Assembly (NCBI RefSeq): GCF_902493135.1
Contig: NZ_CABUOD010000034.1
Span: 1 to 51,176 of the forward strand
Reading direction: 5' to 3'
Origin: an uncultured Parabacteroides sp.
Lineage (GTDB): Bacteria; Bacteroidota; Bacteroidia; Bacteroidales; Tannerellaceae
Length of the DNA: 51,176 nt
Shown here: piece by piece, positions 8,387 to 18,100 of the stretch
How positions within the stretch are numbered: the stretch's first letter is position 1
How the letters are laid out: every line of letters starts with the position of its first letter
Notes under the pieces: generated by a model
Seen by the model: only the letters and a program-made list of their open reading frames with translations
Told to the model about the DNA's origin: nothing
Database searches by the model: none
Program-made: the position numbers and the translations under genes

Positions 8387-8861
8387 CATAAAAAACATCG
8401 TTTTACATACCTGCAAGAGTCTTTTTAACTCGAAGAGGAAATATTCTTAAAACTAAACTTTTTATCATACTTAGCTTATTGTACCGTTTCCCCAAATACC
8501 CGTTGGTCCAAATCGAAACAGTAGCGCATGAAATTTGATTTTATACCCCATATATTTCAAATTTTCCGCAAGGGTAATATTTTTTAAGAAACAAGATATT
8601 TGACAAAGTTTTGAATATTAGCGAAATACAAATATCCGTCTTTTAGGAGGGGTTATTGTAGTTTCATCACACATGAACTTGCGTAGAATATGCCGCTTTT
8701 CGGTTGTTGCAAGCTCCTTTCTCTACACGACAGCGAGCGTAGGGAACAAAATAGAATATTCCGGCATGATTACCCTGAAATTTTTATTTTCACAACCCTA
8801 TATTTGAAAAAATTTTACATACTTTTGTAGAGCCATTTCAATATTATAATATTCTATAGCC
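8387..8861. other. Regulatory intergenic region between divergent TA-like pair and sialic acid operon
   Basis: This AT-rich stretch of about 475 bp has no convincing gene. It contains an 8-bp inverted repeat, AAATTTGA (8531-8538) and TCAAATTT (8557-8564). It also has two direct copies of TAGAATAT (8684-8691 and 8752-8759) and one inverted copy, ATATTCTA (8849-8856), just before the ROK gene start. These are candidate operator sites for the ROK regulator or another factor. The length allows for a complex promoter or a small RNA, which I cannot confirm. Confidence 0.4.
8820..8827 (+). promoter_or_regulatory. Bacteroidetes -7 element for sialic acid operon
   Basis: TACTTTTG matches TAnnTTTG and ends 34 bp upstream of the ROK gene ATG. 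It is the best promoter candidate for the whole six-gene operon. A TTTG at 8803-8806 is too close to be a standard -33 element. Confidence 0.5.
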
Positions 8862-10076
8862 ATGAATACAAAATTTTTACTGTCTTCCGATAATAACAAC
8901 CGCAGCGAACTTCTAAAAAAGAAGATCATCCACTATTATATTGCCAATGGCGATGCGACCATTGCCGATCTGGGCCGTGAAATGGACCTGAGTATTCCGA
9001 CCGTCACCAAACTGGTCGCCGAGCTTCAGGATGACGGCTATATCCTGGACTTCGGTAAACAGGAAACCAGCGGAGGACGCAAACCGAACATTTATGGCCT
9101 CAATCCGGCATCCGGATATTTCGTGGGAGTCGATATGCTGAAAGACAAACTGAACATCGCAGCAATCGATTTCAAGGGCGACAAGGTACAACTCGAAGAA
9201 AACATCCCCTACCAATTCGAAAATACGCCTGCCTCACTGGAGCAGTTTTGCCAGATGATTGACGATTTCATCGTTTCATTGCCAGTCGAACGGAAGAAGA
9301 TTTTGGCGATCGGAGTCAACATCACCGGCCGCGTGAATCCGACATCGGGCTATAGCTACAGCATTTTCTATTTCGAAGAGAAACCCCTTGCCCAGATTCT
9401 CGAAGAACGGTTGCAGGCGAAGGTTTTCATTGAGAACGACAGCCGGGCCATGACCTACGGCGAATATATGAAAGGAGCCGTGCAGGGAGAAAAGAACATC
9501 CTGTTCGTCAATATGGCGTGGGGGCTGGGACTGGGCATCATCATCGACGGTAATTTATACTACGGGAAATCCGGCTTTTCCGGAGAGTTCGGACATTTCT
9601 GCATGTTCGAGAACGAAGTGCTGTGCCATTGCGGCAAGAAAGGCTGTCTCGAAACAGAGGCTTCCGGATCGGCTTTCCACCGCATCCTGATGGAACGTCA
9701 CCGGGAAGGCAGCAACACCATACTCGCCCGGAAGCTGGACAACGGAGAGGAAATCTCGCTCGACGACCTGCTCGAGGCGGTACGGAAAGAAGATGTGCTC
9801 TGTATCGAGATTCTGGAAACAATGGGGCTAAATTTAGGGAAAGGCATTGCCGGGCTGATGAACATCTTCAATCCGGAACTGGTCATTCTGGGCGGAACGC
9901 TTTCATTGGCAGGCGAATATATCAGCCTGCCGATCAAGAGCGCCATCCGTAAATATTCGCTCAACCTGGTCAACCAGGACACGGAAATCAGAATATCCAA
10001 ATTAGGGGAAAGGGCAGGCGCATTCGGAGCCTGCCTCTTATCGAGAAGCAAGCTGCTCGGCATGATACATTATTAA
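8862..10076 (+). CDS. ROK-family transcriptional regulator of the sialic acid operon (NanR-like role)
   Basis: The 404-residue protein has an N-terminal winged helix (about 20-70; IADLGREMDLSIPTVTKLVAEL with the wing GGRKPNIYGL), followed by a ROK sugar-binding domain. It keeps the ND motif (ENDSRAM), ExGH (GEFGHF) and the zinc cluster CHCGKKGCLE. The kinase phosphate loop DxGxT is replaced by VGVDMLKDKL, so it is probably a sugar-sensing repressor and not a kinase. It is the first gene of the operon and lies 28 bp before the lyase gene, consistent with autoregulation. The natural ligand may be GlcNAc, ManNAc, Neu5Ac or a phosphorylated form; the sequence does not say which. Confidence 0.88.
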   Translation: MNTKFLLSSDNNNRSELLKKKIIHYYIANGDATIADLGREMDLSIPTVTKLVAELQDDGYILDFGKQETSGGRKPNIYGLNPASGYFVGVDMLKDKLNIAAIDFKGDKVQLEENIPYQFENTPASLEQFCQMIDDFIVSLPVERKKILAIGVNITGRVNPTSGYSYSIFYFEEKPLAQILEERLQAKVFIENDSRAMTYGEYMKGAVQGEKNILFVNMAWGLGLGIIIDGNLYYGKSGFSGEFGHFCMFENEVLCHCGKKGCLETEASGSAFHRILMERHREGSNTILARKLDNGEEISLDDLLEAVRKEDVLCIEILETMGLNLGKGIAGLMNIFNPELVILGGTLSLAGEYISLPIKSAIRKYSLNLVNQDTEIRISKLGERAGAFGACLLSRSKLLGMIHY

Positions 10077-10104
10077 AAGTAAAACACATTAAATCGCACA
10101 GATA

Positions 10105-11022
10105 ATGGAAAAGATTAAAGGCTTAATTGATGCACCTTTCACACCGTTCTACGAAAACGGGGAAGTAAATTACGAACCGATAGAAGCGTATGCTAAGCTT
10201 CTGGTCAAAAACGGTTTAAAGGGAGTGTTTATCAACGGATCTTCGGGAGAAGGCTATATGCTGACCGACGAAGAGCGCATGAAACTGGCTGAAAGATGGG
10301 TAGAAGTGGCGCCTTCAGGATTCAAGGTCATCGTACACGTAGGCAGCACCTGCGTAAAAGCGAGCCACAAGCTGGCTGCGCATGCCCAAAAGATCGGAGC
10401 CTGGGGAATCGGAGCCATGGCCTCGCCATTCCCGAAAGTGAACCGGATAGAAGAACTGGTGAAATACTGCGAAGAAATCGCTTCCGGTGCACCCGGACTT
10501 CCTTTCTATTACTATCATATCCCGGCTTTCAACGGCGCTTTCCTGCCGATGGTCGAACTGCTGAAAGCGGTGGACGGGCGTATCCCGAACTTCGCCGGCA
10601 TCAAATATACATACGAAAGCCTGTACGAATACAACCAGTGCCGCTTGTATAAAGACGGCAAATTCGATATGCTTCACGGACAGGACGAAACAATCCTTCC
10701 ATGCCTGGCAATGGGCGGCGCACAAGGCGGCATCGGCGGAACGACCAACTACAACGGCAAAGAGCTGACCGGGATACTCGAAGCCTGGGCCGCCGGAGAC
10801 CTCGAAACGGCACGCGAACGCCAGAACTTCTCACAGGAAGTGATCAACGTGATCTGCCATTATCGCGGCAATATCGTGGGCGGCAAGCGGATCATGAAGC
10901 TGATCGGGCTCGACCTGGGCAAGAACCGGACGCCGTTCCAGAATATGACGGATGCGGAAGAGGCCGCCATGAAAGCGGAGCTCGAAGCCATTCATTTCTT
11001 CGACAGATGCAATAAATTCTAA
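10105..11022 (+). CDS. nanL: N-acetylneuraminate lyase
   Basis: This is a class I (Schiff-base) aldolase of the DapA/NanA family, 305 residues, that splits Neu5Ac into ManNAc and pyruvate in the cytosol. The carboxylate-binding loop is GSSGEGYML (45-53). The catalytic Tyr is Y137 in YYYHIP, and the Schiff-base Lys is K167 in GIKYTYES. Later GGAQGGIGGTTNYNG lines the sugar site. The neighbouring epimerase, transporter and sialidase genes make the lyase assignment much more likely than dihydrodipicolinate synthase. It follows the ROK gene by 28 bp and precedes the epimerase gene by 13 bp. Bacteroides literature names this gene nanL; elsewhere it is nanA. Confidence 0.95.
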   Translation: MEKIKGLIDAPFTPFYENGEVNYEPIEAYAKLLVKNGLKGVFINGSSGEGYMLTDEERMKLAERWVEVAPSGFKVIVHVGSTCVKASHKLAAHAQKIGAWGIGAMASPFPKVNRIEELVKYCEEIASGAPGLPFYYYHIPAFNGAFLPMVELLKAVDGRIPNFAGIKYTYESLYEYNQCRLYKDGKFDMLHGQDETILPCLAMGGAQGGIGGTTNYNGKELTGILEAWAAGDLETARERQNFSQEVINVICHYRGNIVGGKRIMKLIGLDLGKNRTPFQNMTDAEEAAMKAELEAIHFFDRCNKF

Positions 11023-11035
11023 ATCCATAAACGCC

Positions 11036-12232
11036 ATGAACGACACGACAAAGCCGTCCGAATACCTGGAGTATTGGGGCGAAAAATACAAAAACGATTT
11101 ACTGACCGACATTCTGCCTTTCTGGCTGAAATACGGTATCGATCATGAGAACGGAGGCTACTTCACCTGTTTGGACCGGGACGGCTCGCTGCTGGACACG
11201 AACAAGTCGGTCTGGTTCCAGGGACGGTTCGCCTTTATTCTCGCTTATGCTTACAACAACCTCGAAAAACGGGCCGAATGGCTGGAAGCTTGTAAAAACG
11301 GGATCGACTTTATCGAGAAATATTGTTTCGATACCGACGGCCGCATGTTTTACGAGGTGACGAAAACAGGAACTCCCGTACGAAAACGCCGATATGTATT
11401 TTCCGAAACGTTTGCCGCAATCGCCATGGCTCAGTATTCGATCGCTTCGGGTGACAAGAGCTATGCTGAAAAAGCGGTCAAGCTGTTCAAACAGATTCTC
11501 TATTACAAAAACACACCGGGCGCATTAGAGCCCAAATTCAGAGAAGGATTCGTTGCAAAAGGGCATTCCTTTTGCATGATCCTGATCGATACTGCCGCCC
11601 GCATCCGGGAGGCAGTAGACGATCCTGTCCTGACACGTCAGATCGACGAGTCGATAGCCGAACTACGTCGTGATTTCATGAAGCCGGAGTTTAAGGCCAT
11701 CCTCGAAACGGTCGGGCCGAACGGCGAATTTATCGATTCGATTCCCGGCCGGACCATCAATCCGGGCCATTCCATCGAAACGGCATGGTTCATCCTCGAA
11801 GAGGCCAAGCACCGGAACTGGGACCCGCAGCTGAAGCAGATGGGGCTCACGGTCCTGGACTGGTCCTGGGAATGGGGCTGGGACAAAACACATGGCGGAA
11901 TCACCTATTTCAGGGATTGCAAGAACCGTCCGCAGCAGGAATACTGGCACGACATGAAGTTCTGGTGGCCGCAGTGCGAAGCCATCATCGCCACGCTGTA
12001 TGCCTATGAAGCGACAGGCGACCCGAAATACCTCGAAATGCACAAACTGATCAACGAATACACTTACGCCCGTTTCCCGGACAAGGAATACGGCGAATGG
12101 TTCGGCTATTTCCATTACGACGGGACGCTCTCGCAACCGGCAAAGGGGAACATGTACAAAGGTCCGTTCCACATCCCCCGGATGCTTCTGAAATGTAATC
12201 TTTTATGTAAGGAAATTCTTTCAGGGCTATGA
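11036..12232 (+). CDS. nanE: AGE-family N-acylglucosamine/N-acylmannosamine 2-epimerase
   Basis: The 398-residue protein is an (alpha/alpha)6-barrel epimerase of the renin-binding-protein (AGE) family. Motifs include WFQGRFAFILAYAYNNL near residue 60, NPGHSIETAWFI (about 240, catalytic-type His) and DMKFWWPQCEAIIATLYAY (about 305). In B. fragilis this type of NanE converts ManNAc directly to GlcNAc, bypassing the ManNAc-6-P route of E. coli. That knowledge is from the family; the context supports it here. The next step would need a GlcNAc kinase encoded elsewhere. The TGA of this gene overlaps the nanT ATG, so the two are translationally coupled. Confidence 0.93.
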   Translation: MNDTTKPSEYLEYWGEKYKNDLLTDILPFWLKYGIDHENGGYFTCLDRDGSLLDTNKSVWFQGRFAFILAYAYNNLEKRAEWLEACKNGIDFIEKYCFDTDGRMFYEVTKTGTPVRKRRYVFSETFAAIAMAQYSIASGDKSYAEKAVKLFKQILYYKNTPGALEPKFREGFVAKGHSFCMILIDTAARIREAVDDPVLTRQIDESIAELRRDFMKPEFKAILETVGPNGEFIDSIPGRTINPGHSIETAWFILEEAKHRNWDPQLKQMGLTVLDWSWEWGWDKTHGGITYFRDCKNRPQQEYWHDMKFWWPQCEAIIATLYAYEATGDPKYLEMHKLINEYTYARFPDKEYGEWFGYFHYDGTLSQPAKGNMYKGPFHIPRMLLKCNLLCKEILSGL

Positions 12233-13479
12233 TAAACAATCGGAAATATTACCCTTGGATCGTTGTCGCCCTGCTTTGGGGCGTGGCTTTGTTAAACTAC
12301 ATGGACAGACAGATGCTTTCGACCATGAAGTCTGCCATGATGATCGATATTACCGAACTGGAATCTGCCACGAACTTCGGGCGCCTGATGGCGGTGTTCC
12401 TGTGGATATACGGCCTGATGAGCCCCGTCGCCGGTATGGTCGCCGACCGGATCAACCGGAAATGGCTGATCGTGGGCAGTCTCTTCGTCTGGTCGTTCGT
12501 TACGCTGATGATGGGATATTCGACTGATTTCAACCAGATTTACATTCTCCGCGCCATCATGGGAGTCAGCGAGGCATTGTATATCCCTGCCGGACTTTCG
12601 CTGATCACGGATTACCACCAAGAAAAGACGCGGTCATTAGCGGTCGGCATCCATATGACCGGGCTTTACACCGGACAGGCATTGGGCGGTTTCGGAGCAA
12701 CGATCGCAGGAGCCTACAGTTGGGAAACGACATTCCACTGGTTCGGGATTATCGGGATCGCGTACAGTCTCGTATTGATCCTGTTCCTGAAAGAGAAAAA
12801 AGACCATACGGCCGTCAAACCGGATGCAGGACCCGGACCGAAAGAGAGTCCAGTGAAAGCGGCGATAAAGGGAATGGGGATGTTGTTCGTCAACATTTCA
12901 TTCTGGATCATCCTGCTCTACTTCGCCACTTCGAGCTTGCCGGGTTGGGCGACTAAAAACTGGCTGCCGACTTTGTTCTCGGAGAATTTGTCCATCGATA
13001 TGTCGGAGGCCGGACCATTGTCCACCTTCACGATCGCGATCTCTTCCTTCATCGGGGTGATTGCAGGCGGTATCTTATCCGACAAATGGATTCAGCGCAA
13101 TGTACGGGGACGCATTTATACCGGTTCCATCGGGCTTGCCCTGACCATTCCGGCACTGCTGCTGTTAGGGTTCGGCACGAGTTTCGCGATGATTATCGGC
13201 GGCGGGCTTTGTTTCGGTATCGGTTTCGGCATTTTCGATGCCAACAACATGCCGATCCTCTGCCAGTTCGTATCGCCACGCTACCGGGCGACCGCCTACG
13301 GCATCATGAACATGACCGGGGTATTTGCCGGGGCGATCATCACAAAACTGTTGGGCGAATCGACGGACGCCGGCAACTTAGGACATGATTTCGCGATGAT
13401 GGCCGGCTTGGTATTCGTCGCCTTGGTGGTGGAAGTCATCTTCTTACGCCCGAAAACAGTCAACATGACCGATAAATAA
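12229..13479 (+). CDS. nanT: MFS sialic acid transporter (Bacteroidetes NanT type)
   Basis: This 416-residue major facilitator protein has about 12 membrane segments. Features include NYMDRQMLSTMK in TM1, the loop 2-3 motif GMVADRINRKWL and the TM5-like GLYTGQALGGFGATIAGAYSW. A soluble central loop (KEKKDHTAVKPDAGPGPKESP) joins the two halves. It should import free Neu5Ac across the inner membrane by proton symport, as inferred from the operon and from NanT of B. fragilis. It overlaps the nanE stop by 4 bp. No TonB-dependent NanO/NanU pair is in the window, so outer-membrane uptake must use other genes. Confidence 0.92.
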   Translation: MINNRKYYPWIVVALLWGVALLNYMDRQMLSTMKSAMMIDITELESATNFGRLMAVFLWIYGLMSPVAGMVADRINRKWLIVGSLFVWSFVTLMMGYSTDFNQIYILRAIMGVSEALYIPAGLSLITDYHQEKTRSLAVGIHMTGLYTGQALGGFGATIAGAYSWETTFHWFGIIGIAYSLVLILFLKEKKDHTAVKPDAGPGPKESPVKAAIKGMGMLFVNISFWIILLYFATSSLPGWATKNWLPTLFSENLSIDMSEAGPLSTFTIAISSFIGVIAGGILSDKWIQRNVRGRIYTGSIGLALTIPALLLLGFGTSFAMIIGGGLCFGIGFGIFDANNMPILCQFVSPRYRATAYGIMNMTGVFAGAIITKLLGESTDAGNLGHDFAMMAGLVFVALVVEVIFLRPKTVNMTDK

Positions 13480-13495
13480 TTAAAATAAAAACATC

Positions 13496-15115
13496 ATGAG
13501 AAAGATCCTTTTCTATTTCAGCCTCCTTCTCTTCCTGCAAACGGCCTTTGCAGCCGACAGTTTATTTGTCAGAAAGCCGCAGATCCCGATACTGATCGAC
13601 CGGACAGACAATATCCTGGTGGAAATACGCATACAGGCACACAAAGGAGACGTACTCAACAAGCTTTCCCTGCAATTCGAAAAGGGGATCGACCTGAACG
13701 ACATAAAGGCTTTACGTCTTTTCTATAGCGGAACGGAGGCGACTTCCCGGCAGGGAAAGCATTACCGTCCGGTTGCCTACATTTCCAGCCATGCGGAAGG
13801 CAAGACAAAGGTTGCCAATCCCGCCTACTCCGTGAAGCAGAGCGAGGTGACGGATATCGCCAATGTCGTGACCTTCACCAGCAACCAGCCGATGGTGGAA
13901 GGAATCAACTATTACTGGGTCAGCATCGAAATGAAGCCTGAGGCTTCCCTGCTGACTACCTTCACCGTCCAGATGCCGATGGCGGAAATCAATAACATGC
14001 CGGCGGCAATCGTGTGGGACGGCAAACCGGATGTCCGCCGCATGGGAATCGGTGTCCGCCATGCCGGTGACGACGGGGCCGCAGCCTACCGTATTCCGGG
14101 ACTGGTGACAACCAATAACGGGACGCTCTTGGGCGTGTACGATATCCGCTACAACAGCAGCGTGGACCTGCAGGAAATGGTCGACATAGGGGTAAGCCGC
14201 AGCACCGACAAGGGACAGACCTGGGAACCGATGCGCGTGGCGATGACGTTCGGCGAAACGGGCGGCCTGCCCCACGCACAAAACGGAGTGGGCGACCCGT
14301 CTATCCTGGTGGATGAAAAGACAAATACGATCTGGATCGTGGCCGCCTGGACGCACGGCATGGGAAACGGACGTGCCTGGTGGAACTCCATGCCGGGCAT
14401 GGAACCGGACAATACAGCGCAACTGATGCTTGTCAAAAGCGAAGATGACGGCAAGACCTGGAGCCGGCCGATCAACATCACCTCGCAGGTGAAAGATCCT
14501 TCTTGGTACTTCCTGTTGCAGGGACCGGGCCGGGGCATCACGATGAAAGACGGGACGCTGGTTTTCCCGATCCAGTTCATCGATTCCACCCGCGTACCGA
14601 ATGCCGGCATCATGTACAGCAAAGACCGGGGAAGCACCTGGCATCTGCATAACCTGGCACGCACGAACACGACCGAGGCGCAGGTTGCCGAAATCGAACC
14701 GGGCGTCCTGATGCTGAACATGCGTGACAACCGGGGAGGCAGCCGCGCCGTGGCCATCACCCGCGACCTGGGCAAGACCTGGCACGAACATCCGTCCAGC
14801 CGCAGCGCCCTGCAGGAACCGGTTTGTATGGCAAGCCTCATCCACGTGGATGCCAAAGACAACATAACAGGAAAAGACCTGCTGATCTTCTCCAACCCGA
14901 ACACGACGAAGGGACGTAACCATATCACCATAAAGGTAAGTACGGACGGAGGCATGACCTGGCCGCTCTCCAACCAGGTGACGCTGGACGAAGAGGAAGG
15001 CTGGGGCTATTCTTGCCTGTCCATGATCGACAAGGAGACGGTCGGCATCTTCTACGAATCGAGCGTCGCCCATATGACTTTCCAGGCCGTCAAGCTGACC
15101 GACCTGGTCAAATAA
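13496..15115 (+). CDS. nanH: Secreted exo-alpha-sialidase (GH33)
   Basis: A signal peptide (ending AFAADS near residue 22) is followed by an N-terminal carbohydrate-binding-like domain of bacteroidal sialidases (about 25-170) and a six-bladed GH33 catalytic propeller. The arginine motif YRIP is at 198-201. At least five Asp boxes are visible: STDKGQTW (236-243), SEDDGKTW, SKDRGSTW, TRDLGKTW and STDGGMTW. Catalytic-type Glu lies in AQVAEIEPG and the terminal Tyr in GIFYESSV. The length (539) is typical. It would release terminal Neu5Ac from host glycans in the periplasm or at the surface. It is 16 bp after nanT in the same operon. Confidence 0.96.
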   Translation: MRKILFYFSLLLFLQTAFAADSLFVRKPQIPILIDRTDNILVEIRIQAHKGDVLNKLSLQFEKGIDLNDIKALRLFYSGTEATSRQGKHYRPVAYISSHAEGKTKVANPAYSVKQSEVTDIANVVTFTSNQPMVEGINYYWVSIEMKPEASLLTTFTVQMPMAEINNMPAAIVWDGKPDVRRMGIGVRHAGDDGAAAYRIPGLVTTNNGTLLGVYDIRYNSSVDLQEMVDIGVSRSTDKGQTWEPMRVAMTFGETGGLPHAQNGVGDPSILVDEKTNTIWIVAAWTHGMGNGRAWWNSMPGMEPDNTAQLMLVKSEDDGKTWSRPINITSQVKDPSWYFLLQGPGRGITMKDGTLVFPIQFIDSTRVPNAGIMYSKDRGSTWHLHNLARTNTTEAQVAEIEPGVLMLNMRDNRGGSRAVAITRDLGKTWHEHPSSRSALQEPVCMASLIHVDAKDNITGKDLLIFSNPNTTKGRNHITIKVSTDGGMTWPLSNQVTLDEEEGWGYSCLSMIDKETVGIFYESSVAHMTFQAVKLTDLVK

Positions 15116-15121
15116 TCCGGC

Positions 15122-18100
15122 ATGAAACGCATACTGTTCATATTGATAAGTTTATATGTAGGGATATTGGTCGCCTGTGCAGCCGGTATCCCTCATTTGC
15201 TTCCCTGGCCGCAGAAAGAGGCTTGGAACGGAGAAAAGTTTCCCTATAGAGAAACTTTTGTTTCCCTTGCGGAAAACTTTTGTTCCATAGGCATGAAACA
15301 AACGACAGGCACCATCCAAGCGCAAAAGATCAAGGTAGCCTGTATCGGTAACAGTGTAACGTACGGTCACGGAATCGAGGACCGCGAAAAGAACAGCTAT
15401 CCCGCTCAGCTCCAACGAATGTTGGGCAACGGATACGAAGTCGCCAATTTCGGAAAAAGCGGGGCGACGCTATTGCGAAGGGGACACCGTTCCTACAACG
15501 AGCAGGAGGAATGCAAGGCGGCACTCGACTTTGCCGCCGACCGGGTCGTCATCCACCTCGGGCTGAACGACACCGATCCGCGCGACTGGCCGAATTACCG
15601 GGATGACTTCACGAAGGATTATCTGGCCCTGATCGATGCTTTCCGGCAAGCGAATCCGAAGTGTGAAATATGGATCTGCCGCCTGACGCCGATCTCCCAC
15701 CGTCACACGCGCTTCAAATCGGGCACACGCGACTGGTACTGGCAGATACAACAAAACATCGAAGAAATCGCAGCACTCGCCCATACCGGGCTGATCGACC
15801 TGCAAGCGGGACTGTACGACCGGCCCGACCTCTTGTCCGACGCCTTGCATCCTACAGCCGAAGGGGCCGGAATCATCGCGCGGACAGTCTGCCGGGCATT
15901 GACCGGAGATTACGGAGGTCTTCAAATGCCCGTGACCTATTCGGACAATATGGTACTCCAACGGGAGAAACCGCTCCGGATAGCCGGGACAGCCAATGCC
16001 GGGGAAAAAGTGACGGTCGGCATCGCCGGACAGAAAGGCGAAACGGTAACGGCTCCGGACGGGAAATGGTCGGTCACCCTGCCGCCGATGAAGGCAGGAG
16101 GACCGTACACGTTGAGTATCTCCGCCGCATCCGGAAGACTGGATTATACGAATGTCCTGATCGGCGAAGTATGGCTTTGTTCCGGCCAGTCGAATATGGC
16201 GTTCCAGGTCAGCAGTGCCATCGACAGCCAACGAAAGGCTTTTCTGGAATTTGCCGCCGGGAAACCGCAAATCCGCCTTTTCGATATGAAGCCCCGGTGG
16301 GCGACAAGTGCGGTGGAATGGGACATTTCGACACTGGACTCCCTCAACAGGCTCCAATATTATCGGGACACCGAATGGAAGGAATGCAACGAAGAGACGG
16401 CGAACCGTTTCTCCGCCGTGGCCTTTGCGTTCGGGCAGATGTTGTCAGACAGCTTGCAGGTCCCGGTCGGACTGATCCTGAACGCCATAGGCGGTTCGCC
16501 GGCGGAAGCCTGGATAGACCGCAAGACGTTGGAACTCGAGTTTCCCGACATCCTCTACGACTGGAAACAGAATGATTTCATTCAAGGCTGGGCACGGGAA
16601 CGCGCCGCCCTCAATCTCCGCAAATCGGCGAACAAACAGCAACGGCATCCCTACGAGCCTTGCTACTTATACGAGTCCGGCATCCGGCCGCTCGAAAAGT
16701 TCCCGATACGGGGGATCATCTGGTATCAGGGAGAATCGAACGCCCACAATATGGAAGCGCATGAGAGACTGTTCCATCTGCTGACAAAAAACTGGCGGGA
16801 GAACTGGGCGGAAGAATTGCCTTTCTATTATGTGCAACTATCCAGCATCGACCGTCCCGGCTGGCCCTGGTTCCGGGACAGCCAACGCCGGATGCTCCGG
16901 TCGATCCCCAACAGCGGCATGGCGGTCAGCAGCGACCACGGCGACTCCCTGGATGTCCACCCGCGCCACAAACGGGAGATAGGGGAACGCCTCGCTCACT
17001 GGGCGCTCAACAAGACCTACGGGCACGAGGTCCTGCCTTCCGGCCCTCTCTACCGCTCGGCGACATTCAAGGACGGCGCCGCCTATGTCACATTCGATTA
17101 CGGAAAAGGCATGCACAGTTCCGACGGCGACCGGCTGCGTACTTTCGAGATAGCCGAACACGATGGTTTATTCGTCCCCGCAGAGGCACAGATCATCGAT
17201 GGAAAGACCGTAAAAGTATGGAGCGGACAGATCCGGAACCCGAAATTCGTCCGTTACGGCTGGCAACCTTTCACCCGTGCCAATTTAGTGAACGAAGCGG
17301 AGCTGCCGGCTTCGACATTCCGTTCGGAAGCGGCTCCGGTCAGCTGGTCCCGGTTGCCCGACCTGCCCGGCACTGAAAAGGATCCGGCATTGGGCGTATC
17401 GGCTCCGTTTACGGGCATCAGTGGCGGCAAGCTATTGGTGGCCGGAGGGTGTAACTTTCCCGACAAACCGGCGGCCGAAGGGGGGACAAAAGAATACTAC
17501 AGCGATATATACGCATTAGATATGGCTGACCGATCTCCCGCCGAATGGAGAAGGATCGGCAGACTGCCGTTGCCGCTTGCCTACGGGGCATCGGTCACAA
17601 CCCCCGAAGGGATCGTTTGGATCGGAGGAAACAACCGGCAAGGAGCTTCCAAACAGGTTTTTTTCCTGAATTGGGACAGGGAAAAGCAACAATTGCATAT
17701 CTCCGAACTGCCGCCACTCCCTATGCCGATGGATAACCTGTCGGCCGCATACGCCGGCGGTTGCCTGTATGTCGCCGGGGGGAACGGCGAGCTGCGAACG
17801 ACAATAGGTAAGGGCGGTTCGCGAACCGTCCCAACAAACCTGCTCTTTTCATTGCAGCTAACGCCGTCGCCTCAAAAGGAATGGGTGCGGCTACCGGATT
17901 TTCCCGGACCTGCCCGCGTACAGCCCGTCCTGGCAGCCCAGCAATCCGGGGACGGCGTGCGACTTTATCTGGCAGGAGGTTTCCAGCCGGCATCCGCCCG
18001 TCAGGAAGCCATTGTCTGTACAGACATGCTTTCTTATCATCCGGAGACAAAACAGTGGAGAGACGAAGGATCCTTGCCTTCTTTAGCAGACGGTTCCCAC

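Noticed and set aside
14846..14859. Second parS-like CACGTG palindrome inside the sialidase gene
   Set aside because: It reads CATCCACGTGGATG, which fails the fixed bases on both sides of the parS core.
13712..15073. Long minus-strand open frame (453 codons) opposite the sialidase
   Set aside because: It is an antisense shadow of a GC-rich gene; the translation is His/Arg-rich and has no domain.
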